From Betaproteobacteria bacterium (lineage in GTDB: Bacteria; Pseudomonadota; Gammaproteobacteria; Burkholderiales; JAEUOS01): a stretch of 64,000 nucleotides of DNA. The DNA is taken from NCBI GenBank assembly GCA_028292405.1, contig JAQGMJ010000028.1:62001-126000 (forward strand), in the 5' to 3' direction. This document shows, piece after piece, positions 54,722 through 60,893 of the stretch. The position numbers were made by a program, and so were the translations under genes. Position 1 is the stretch's first letter. The number at the start of each line of letters is the position of its first letter. The notes beneath the pieces are model-generated. The model worked only from the letters and a program-made list of their open reading frames with translations, did no database searches and was not told where the DNA came from.

Positions 54722-55948
54722 TTATGGCGCGCTGATGATCGCGCCGCTCTTTTGCAACTGGTCCAGTTCCTCGTCCGACAGCCCCAGCTCACGCTGCAAC
54801 ACTTCGCGCGTGTCCTGCGCATAATCCGGCCCCGAACGCACGATCTTGCCCGGCGTGTCCGACAGTTTGGGCACGATGCCATGCTGCGTGGTGTGGCCGA
54901 GGGTCGGGTGCGGCACCTGCACCAGCATCTCGCGCGCCTTGTAGTGCGGGTCTTCGTAAATGTCGGCAATGGTGTTGACGCGCGACACCGGCACCTCCGC
55001 CTCCACCAGCACTCGCACGATCTCATCCGCCGGCAGGGTACGCGTCCACTCCCCCACTACGCCGTTGCACTCGTCGAGATTGGTGCCGCGCGCACGGATC
55101 GAATTGAAGCGCGGGTCCTGCAGCAACTCGGGCTGGCCCATCACGTCGATCAGGCGCCGGAAGGTCGGGTCGCTGTTGGCGGCGATCAGCACATAAGCAC
55201 CATCCAGCGTCGGGTACAAGCTGTTCGGCGCCATCGTCGGCAGGTTCGGACCGACGCGCATCGGCACATAGCCCAGCTTCTCGTAGGCCGAGACATACGC
55301 CTCCATTTGCGAAAACGCCGTCTCGTAGAGAGCGACATCCACCACCTGCCCCTTGCCGGTTTTTTCGCGCGCCAGCAGCGCCATCGAGGTGCCGAAAGCC
55401 GCATAGGTCGCCGTCAGGTAATCCGTCGTCGCCAGCGCCACCCGCGCCGGCGGCCTATCCGGGTCGCCGGTCATGTGGCGCACGCCCGCCACCGCCTCGC
55501 AGATTGCGCCATAGCCAGGCCGCAGCGCATAAGGCCCGGTCTGCCCATAGCCGCTGATGCGCACCATCACCAGGCCCGGATTGGTTTTCGACAGTTCCTC
55601 ATAGCCCAGCCCCAGGCGCTCCATCACCCCGGGGCGAAAATTCTCCACCAGTACGTCAGCCTTGTCGGCCAGGGCACGCACCAGCTTCTTGCCCTCCGCC
55701 GTCTTCAGGTCGATCGCCACCGCCTGCTTGTTGCGCAAAAGCGTGGCCGCGTACAGCGACGTGTCGCCGACATGCTTGCCCATGCTGCGCATCGAGTCGC
55801 CACCCGGCGGCTCGATCTTGATCACGGTGGCGCCGAAGTCGGCCAGCAGGCGCGCGCAAGCAGGCCCCGCGATGGTCGAGCACAGCTCCAGCACCAGGCT
55901 GCCTTTGAGCGGGCCGAAGGCTTCGGCGGGAATCGGATTGGGGCTCAT
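54722..55948 (-). CDS. Class III CoA-transferase (CaiB/BaiF family)
   Basis: A 408-residue CoA-transferase. 'LVLELCSTIAGPACARLLADFGATVIKIEPPGGDSMRSMG' at the N-terminus, 'LVENFRPGVMERLGLGYEEL', 'ISGYGQTGPYALRPGYGAICEAVAG' and the catalytic Asp in 'ALATTDYLTATYAAFG' (about residue 175) are all present. It moves CoA from an acyl-CoA donor such as succinyl-CoA to a carboxylic acid. In this operon it could activate the acid captured by the adjacent receptor before carboxylation. It is the last gene of the minus-strand operon. Confidence 0.92.
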   Translation of the reverse strand: MSPNPIPAEAFGPLKGSLVLELCSTIAGPACARLLADFGATVIKIEPPGGDSMRSMGKHVGDTSLYAATLLRNKQAVAIDLKTAEGKKLVRALADKADVLVENFRPGVMERLGLGYEELSKTNPGLVMVRISGYGQTGPYALRPGYGAICEAVAGVRHMTGDPDRPPARVALATTDYLTATYAAFGTSMALLAREKTGKGQVVDVALYETAFSQMEAYVSAYEKLGYVPMRVGPNLPTMAPNSLYPTLDGAYVLIAANSDPTFRRLIDVMGQPELLQDPRFNSIRARGTNLDECNGVVGEWTRTLPADEIVRVLVEAEVPVSRVNTIADIYEDPHYKAREMLVQVPHPTLGHTTQHGIVPKLSDTPGKIVRSGPDYAQDTREVLQRELGLSDEELDQLQKSGAIISAP

Positions 55949-55975
55949 TGTCGTTTGTCTCTCAGTTGCTGCTTG

Positions 55976-56980
55976 TTACCGCTTTGCCAGGCCCATTTCC
56001 TGCAACAGGGTGCGCATCTGCACGTACTCTTCCTCGTAGAACTTCTGCGCTTCCGCATGGCCGAGAAAGTGAGGCTTGCTCTGGTTGTGTTCCAGTTGCC
56101 TTTTCCAGTCCTCGGTATTGGAAATCTGCTTGTAGGCATTTTCCCAGAACGCAATCTGCGCCGCGGTCATGCCCTTCGGCCCGACCACGCCCAGCGAAGA
56201 CTGGAACACCGAATCGATGCCAGCCTCCTTCCACGTCGGCACATTCGCCAGGGTGCCGCCCAGGCGCTCGCCCGAGCTCACCGCCAGCAGCTTGATGCGC
56301 CCGGCCTGCAACAGGTTGATCACGTTGGGCGTGGTCGCCGCCACCACGTCGACATTGCCGCCGATCAGCGCGGTAAGCGACTCGCCGGAAGAACGAAATG
56401 CCACCACGGTAAGCTTTGTGATGTCCACCCCCGCCGCCTTCAGCGGCTTGGCGATCGCCACATGGATGTGGTTGCCGACACTCGCGGCCACCGCGATCGA
56501 CAGGCTCTCGGGCTTTTTCTTGAACTGCGCCACCAGTTCCTGGATGGTCTTGTAGGGCGAGTCCGGGCGCACGGCGACGACAATGGTCTCGTCCATCAGC
56601 ACGCAGATCGGCGTGAAGTCGCGGTGCGGCAGCACGTCGAGATTGCCGCCGATGTAGTTGGACAAATAGCCGTGGGTGTTGATCGACAGCGTATGCGGGT
56701 CGCCCTCGCGCTGCTGCAGGGTACTGAATGCGATCTTTCCGTTCCCGCCCGGCTTGTCGACGACAATGAAGGACTGCCCGAGCAACTTGGTCTCGTCGAA
56801 GCCCTGTTTCATCAGGCGCCCGACCTGGTCGAGCGCGCCGCCCGGGCCGGCGGGAACAATGAACTCCACCGTCTTGGTCGGTTTCCACGCCTGGGCATAC
56901 GCGGCGATGCCAGGGCAAAGCAACAAGGCCGTGATCCAGACAGACATCGCGCGTGCGAGTCGGCGTTTGCTGAATTTCAT
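55976..56980 (-). CDS. Bug/TctC-family solute receptor, divergent branch
   Basis: A 334-residue exported protein (signal 'MSVWITALLLCPGIAAYAQA'). It keeps 'KTVEFIVPAGPGGALDQVGRLMKQGFDETKLLGQSFIVVDKPGGNGKIAFSTL' and 'DFTPICVLMDETIVVAV', but lacks the usual 'DGYT' and 'VPYKG' motifs. It belongs to a more distant TctC-like branch. Between the GntR and CoA-transferase genes, it probably collects the acid processed by the CoA-transferase and carboxylase. Confidence 0.87.
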   Translation of the reverse strand: MKFSKRRLARAMSVWITALLLCPGIAAYAQAWKPTKTVEFIVPAGPGGALDQVGRLMKQGFDETKLLGQSFIVVDKPGGNGKIAFSTLQQREGDPHTLSINTHGYLSNYIGGNLDVLPHRDFTPICVLMDETIVVAVRPDSPYKTIQELVAQFKKKPESLSIAVAASVGNHIHVAIAKPLKAAGVDITKLTVVAFRSSGESLTALIGGNVDVVAATTPNVINLLQAGRIKLLAVSSGERLGGTLANVPTWKEAGIDSVFQSSLGVVGPKGMTAAQIAFWENAYKQISNTEDWKRQLEHNQSKPHFLGHAEAQKFYEEEYVQMRTLLQEMGLAKR

Positions 56981-57043
56981 TTTGTCTCCTAGATTGGCGC
57001 CGTGTCGGCTTGCCGCATTCTGTCCCTGTTTATCGCTGGCGCT

Positions 57044-57871
57044 TCAGGTCGGCGCACGTGCGCTCTTCTTGATTTTTTTGGTACTCGCCGCCTCCAGCAA
57101 CTGCTCGGCGGCGATCCCGTTTTCGGCGATGCGCCGCGCCGCCACTTCTTCCGCGCCATCCGGGTCGCCGGCCTTGATCGCCGCCAGCGTCGCCTTCCAA
57201 AGCCTGAGCGAGCGCTTGCGCCGCTCCACTGCCTGCAGCCCGAGGCGCGAATACCGAAAGGTTTGCAGCGACAACGAGGTGAGGATGTCGCGCAGGCGCT
57301 CGTTGCCGCAGGCCGCCGCCGAATACAGGCTCAGGCGGAATACGGTCTGCGCATACTCATCGCCACCGCGCTCGCTTTGCGCCAGCGCCTCCAGCCGCGC
57401 GGTGGCGGCCTCCAGCGCAGCCACGTAAGCCGGCTCGCGCTGCTCGGCCAGCAGGCGCGCCACCAGGCGAAACAGGTTGGCGCGAATCTGGAAAATGTCA
57501 CGCACCTCGCGCGCTGACAGCACGCTCACCTGCGCGCCACGCCGCGCATGCAAATGCACCAGACCCTCGCGCTGCAGAATCTGGAAGGCGTCGCGGATCG
57601 GCCCGCGCGAGACGCTGAACTCATCCGCATAATCCTGCTCGCGCAGCCAGGCACCGGACGGCAATTCATCGGAGAGAATACGGTCGCCGATTTTCGAGGC
57701 GATCTGCTCGGTGAGCGTCCACGTCACCGGCAACGGCGCAGCCAGCCAGCGGAACGCGGCCAGGTGGTCCGCGCCCTTGCCGAAACCGAGCACATTCAGC
57801 GGCAGCGGGTAGCCGGCGGAAGCGGCGCCGGCCGCGTTACTCGATGGTGCCGACGGACTGGCCTTCTTCAA
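57044..57871 (-). CDS. GntR-family regulator (FCD type), start nested in the biotin-carrier gene
   Basis: A 275-residue regulator. The winged helix is 'EQIASKIGDRILSDELPSGAWLREQDYADEFSVSRGPIRDAFQILQREGLVHLHARRGAQVSVL', followed by an FCD domain. The best start is a TTG at 57871 with AAGGAG about eight bases upstream, both inside the last codons of the biotin-carrier gene (35-base overlap). Roughly 45 extra residues precede the winged helix. It lies within the operon it presumably controls; a perfect palindrome at 59712-59723 is the likely site. Confidence 0.85.
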   Translation of the reverse strand: MKKASPSAPSSNAAGAASAGYPLPLNVLGFGKGADHLAAFRWLAAPLPVTWTLTEQIASKIGDRILSDELPSGAWLREQDYADEFSVSRGPIRDAFQILQREGLVHLHARRGAQVSVLSAREVRDIFQIRANLFRLVARLLAEQREPAYVAALEAATARLEALAQSERGGDEYAQTVFRLSLYSAAACGNERLRDILTSLSLQTFRYSRLGLQAVERRKRSLRLWKATLAAIKAGDPDGAEEVAARRIAENGIAAEQLLEAASTKKIKKSARAPT

Positions 57872-58052
57872 CCATGTCTCCTTCTTCGACGCTGATGGTC
57901 TTCACCGTGCCCGCATGCGGCGCGGCCACCGGGATTTCCATTTTCATCGACTCGATGATGACGACGGTGTCGCCCTCGGCAACCGCGGTGCCGGGGGCGG
58001 CAATGATTTTCCAGACCCGGCCGGTCACTTCGGTCGGCAGCTTGGTGGCCAT
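57837..58052 (-). CDS. Biotin carboxyl carrier (biotinyl-domain) protein, 71 residues
   Basis: A minimal biotinyl domain. 'GRVWKIIAAPGTAVAEGDTVVIIESMKMEIPVAAPHAGTVKTISVEEGDMVEEGQSVGTIE' has the biotinylated Lys37 in the ESMKME motif (A replaced by S). There is no extra N-terminal region, so the whole protein is the swinging domain. It follows the carboxyltransferase by 20 bases and carries carboxyl-biotin from a biotin carboxylase to it. An AGAGGAGA ribosome site precedes the ATG. Confidence 0.92.
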   Translation of the reverse strand: MATKLPTEVTGRVWKIIAAPGTAVAEGDTVVIIESMKMEIPVAAPHAGTVKTISVEEGDMVEEGQSVGTIE

Positions 58053-58072
58053 GCAATCTCCTCTGTAACGAG

Positions 58073-59638
58073 TTAGGGACGAACGCCCGCGCGCAGCTTG
58101 GGACCAAGTTGGGTCTTCAGGCGGCCCTGGAAGGCTTCGATGAACTGGCACAAATACGGCCGGGTCTCGCGCGGGTCGATGATGTCTTCCACCGCGAACG
58201 CCTCGGCGGTACGGAAGGGGGACGACAGCGCCTTCAATTCAGCTTCGAGTTCGGCCTCGCGCGCCTTCGGGTCGGGCGCGGATTCGATCTCGCGGCGATA
58301 TGCTGCCTTCACCCCCCCCTCCACCGGCAGCGAGCCCCAGTGCGCCGAAGGCCAGGCAATCTTGAAATTGAGGCCCGCGCGGTCGATCACGTTGCCGCCG
58401 GCCACGCCATAGCACTTGCGCACCAGCACGGTAAACACCGGCACGGTGATCTGCCCCAGCAGGTAGCGGCTTTGCAGGCCGAAGCGCATGATGGCCGCGG
58501 CCTCCGACTCCGGGCCGACCAGCAGGCCCGGCACGTCGACCAGGAAGATCAGCGGGATGTTGAAGGCATCGCACAGTTCGGTGAAGTGCGCCTGCTTGCG
58601 CGCCGCTTTCACGTCGATGATGCCGCCGAACATCGGGTTGTTGGCAATGATGCCGACCGGATAGCCGTCCATGCGTGCCAGCGTGACAACCACAGCGCGG
58701 CCGAAGGTGGCCTGTATCTCGAAGCCCGAGCCCAGGTCGACGATCATGCCGATCAGCTTGCGCACGTCGTAGGCCTGGCGGTCGTTGCGCGGGATGATGG
58801 ACAGCAGCGCATCTTCGCAGCGGTCCACCGCGTCGCCGGTCTTCACCGTCGGCGCCATCTCCCAGGCGCTTTGCGGCATGAAGGAAAGAAAGCGGCGGAT
58901 CTGCTTCAGGCAGTCTTCTTCATCCGCCGCCACGTTGTCGATGGTGCCGGCGGTGTCGGCCGAGACCTTGGCGCCGCCCAGCTCTTCCTTGTTGAGCTTG
59001 GTGCCGAATGCACGCTCGACCACCGGCGGGCCGGCGGCAAAAATCTGGCTGGTGCCGCGTACCATCACGGTCCAGTGCGCCAGCAGTGCGCGCCCGGCGG
59101 GACCGCCTGCCACCGTACCCATCACGGCGCTCACCACCGGCACCACGCCGAGCAATTGCACCGACCGCTCGAAGCCGTCCATGCCGAAGCCCGGCACCAC
59201 GGTGTAGCCCTTGCGCTTGACCGTGTTGACGGAGCCGCCCGTGCCATCGATCAGGTTGATCAGCGGAATGCGGTATTCGAAGGCCAAGTCTTCGATGAAC
59301 CCGCCCTGCCCGCCCTTACGACGATCACTGCCAAAGCCGGTGCCGGCGCGAATGGTGTAGTCCTCGCCGCCGACGGCGACGGGCCGGCCGTCGATCTTGC
59401 CAATGCCCATCACATAGGGCGCCGGCTCGAAGGCCGTAAGTTCACCATCTTTGTAGGTAGCGCGGCCGGCGAGCTTGCCGACTTCACGAAAAGTCTTGGG
59501 ATCAAGCAGCTTGCCGATGCGCTCGCGCACCGTCAGCTTGCCCGCCGCATGCTGCTTTTCGATCGCCGCCGGGCCGCCACAGGCTTCCGCCATTTCGTGG
59601 CGCCGGCGGATCTCGTCCACCTCTTTTTGCCAGCTCAT
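58073..59638 (-). CDS. Acyl-CoA carboxylase carboxyltransferase (beta) subunit
   Basis: A 521-residue carboxyltransferase of the PccB/MccB family. It has 'GKLTVRERIGKLLDPKTFREVG', the acyl-CoA-site run 'GTGGSVNTVKRKGYTVVP' and 'GVVPVVSAVMGTVAGGPAGRALLAHWTVMVRG', and in the second half 'PVGIIANNPMFGGIIDVKAARKQAHFTELCDAFNIPLIFLVDVPGLLVGPESE' and 'YGVAGGNVIDRAG'. It transfers CO2 from carboxybiotin to an acyl-CoA. The partner biotin carboxylase is not encoded in the operon. It is the first gene behind the promoter at 59677-59705. Confidence 0.92.
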   Translation of the reverse strand: MSWQKEVDEIRRRHEMAEACGGPAAIEKQHAAGKLTVRERIGKLLDPKTFREVGKLAGRATYKDGELTAFEPAPYVMGIGKIDGRPVAVGGEDYTIRAGTGFGSDRRKGGQGGFIEDLAFEYRIPLINLIDGTGGSVNTVKRKGYTVVPGFGMDGFERSVQLLGVVPVVSAVMGTVAGGPAGRALLAHWTVMVRGTSQIFAAGPPVVERAFGTKLNKEELGGAKVSADTAGTIDNVAADEEDCLKQIRRFLSFMPQSAWEMAPTVKTGDAVDRCEDALLSIIPRNDRQAYDVRKLIGMIVDLGSGFEIQATFGRAVVVTLARMDGYPVGIIANNPMFGGIIDVKAARKQAHFTELCDAFNIPLIFLVDVPGLLVGPESEAAAIMRFGLQSRYLLGQITVPVFTVLVRKCYGVAGGNVIDRAGLNFKIAWPSAHWGSLPVEGGVKAAYRREIESAPDPKAREAELEAELKALSSPFRTAEAFAVEDIIDPRETRPYLCQFIEAFQGRLKTQLGPKLRAGVRP

Positions 59639-59676
59639 TTCTTTGTCTCTCTGCCCAATGCGCCTTTGGTGGACAA

Positions 59677-59705
59677 AGTATCGGCAGCGCCGTCAGCCCT
59701 GTCAA
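59677..59705 (-). promoter_or_regulatory. Sigma70 promoter of the carboxylase operon
   Basis: Reading the minus strand, TTGACA (59705-59700) and GATACT (59682-59677) are separated by exactly 17 bases. The -35 box is perfect and the -10 matches four of six. It would start transcription near 59670, about 30 bases ahead of the carboxyltransferase ATG. Confidence 0.75.
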
Positions 59706-59711
59706 TAGTAA

Positions 59712-59723
59712 ATTGTTAACAAT
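59712..59723. promoter_or_regulatory. Perfect palindrome ATTGTTAACAAT, likely GntR operator
   Basis: A 12-base perfect palindrome with the TTGT-N2-ACAA shape of FadR-type GntR sites, six bases upstream of the -35 box. The GntR gene inside the same operon is the obvious binder. Activation or repression cannot be decided from the position. Confidence 0.65.
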
Positions 59724-59904
59724 CCGGATGCGAAAACCTTGCCGTCGGCGCAACTGCAAATCAACCACACTTGGTTGAACGATTGGCGTATCTTTGATTC
59801 CATCCGGCGAGATTCGCGACCGGTTGCTCTTTAACAATCAGCGCAAATCGTTTGGATGCCACGGCGCATGCGGCGGCTTGCCTGCCGGGCTCGCAGTGCC
59901 CTGT

Positions 59905-59922
59905 TCACCACACGTGTAGTGA
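59905..59922. promoter_or_regulatory. ACACGTGT-centred inverted repeat
   Basis: TCACCACACGTGTAGTGA has 8 of 9 matching base pairs around an ACACGTGT core. It is about 160 bases downstream of the adaptor gene end, between two minus-strand operons. Possible protein-binding site; partner unknown. Confidence 0.35.
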
Positions 59923-60083
59923 CCAGCATTGCGGAGCAGGTGCCGTGAAAATTGAAAATCCACCGTGATTTACCGTGGTTTTGCAGCTGCCGACCACGAA
60001 TGTAGTAGCCAACGTCGATAAATCTTCGCGATTTTTATCAGGTTTTATCAGGTGCGGGAAGTCGCCCAGTAAAACCCGGCCCG

Positions 60084-60860
60084 CTACCTGGAGAACTTCA
60101 CCGCGCAGCGAATCCCGGCGGGAATCTTGTTGCCGGGGTTCGGCAACTCCAGGCGCACCCCGAAGGTGCCGCTGGCGGCGTCGATGACGCGGTCCACCAC
60201 CGTCACCTTGGCCTTGTAGCCGCCGGTGAACAGCGGGTCGAGGCGGATGTCGCCGGTGGCGCCGACGCGCACCGAGCCGAACAGCTCTACCGGCACCACC
60301 ACTTCGATGTTGAGCGGGTCGATTTGCGCGATCTTGAAAATCTTTTCCTGCGAGATGTGTTCGCCGGGCGAGAGGTAGCGCTCGACCACCACGCCGGTGA
60401 GCGGGCTGTTGATGGTGCGCTGGTTCAGCACCTCCTGCTGCTGCTTGACTTCCAGCGCGGCGATGTGGGTCTGGGTTTCCAGCTCGTCCTTTTCGCTGGC
60501 GGGGATCAGGTTTTTCTTGTATAGGTCCTCGTTGCGCTTGACCTTGCGCTCGCCGTAATCCTGCTGCGCGCGCCGCAGGTTCAGGGTGGCGCCTTCGACC
60601 GTGGAGTTCAGGCGCGCCAGCGGCTGGCCCTGGCGCACCTCGGAGCCGCGCGCGGCGAAAATCTGCGCGATCACGCCTTCCACCGGGCTGCCGACGTTGG
60701 CGACCATATGCGGCTCGACCAGGCACTCCATCTCGTCGCCGAGCTTCTTGCCCTTGTTGCCTGAGCCCGTGCCACCGCGCATGCCTGGCAGGTCGGCGGC
60801 CAGCGCAGGCGCGGCCAGCGCAAGCATCAGGGAACAAGCAAAAAACCGGGTCATGCGCAC
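60084..60860 (-). CDS. Small exported HlyD/RND-type periplasmic adaptor
   Basis: A 258-residue membrane-fusion-type protein with a cleavable signal peptide ('MTRFFACSLMLALAAPALAAD'). It has a lipoyl half ('ECLVEPHMVANVGSPVEGVIAQIFAARGSEVRQGQPLARL'), a coiled hairpin (about residues 85-145, 'EVKQQQEVLNQRTINSPLTGVVVERYLSPGEHI') and a beta-barrel tail ending in 'PGNKIPAGIRCAVKF'. It is shorter than usual adaptors and lacks the C-terminal membrane-proximal domain. It lies 33 bases after the SecA-like gene and no RND or ABC pump is adjacent, so its partner is probably the upstream membrane protein. Confidence 0.87.
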   Translation of the reverse strand: MRMTRFFACSLMLALAAPALAADLPGMRGGTGSGNKGKKLGDEMECLVEPHMVANVGSPVEGVIAQIFAARGSEVRQGQPLARLNSTVEGATLNLRRAQQDYGERKVKRNEDLYKKNLIPASEKDELETQTHIAALEVKQQQEVLNQRTINSPLTGVVVERYLSPGEHISQEKIFKIAQIDPLNIEVVVPVELFGSVRVGATGDIRLDPLFTGGYKAKVTVVDRVIDAASGTFGVRLELPNPGNKIPAGIRCAVKFSR

Positions 60861-60893
60861 GATGCAACTCCTTGAAGCGGGACTACTCCGGGT

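Larger units (their letters stand above)
59639..60083. other. Regulatory non-coding region between two minus-strand operons
   Basis: A 445-base gap with no supported gene but dense signals: promoter (59677-59705), GntR-type palindrome (59712-59723), inverted repeat TCAACCA/TGGTTGA (59761-59778), a boxA-like TGCTCTTTAACAA (59825-59837), an ACACGTGT-centred inverted repeat (59905-59922) and a tandem TTTTATCAGG repeat near 60034-60053. Confidence 0.6.

Noticed and set aside
54752..56992. Plus-strand frame of about 746 residues over the CoA-transferase and Bug genes
   Set aside because: Covers two real minus-strand genes and their gap; no recognisable domain.
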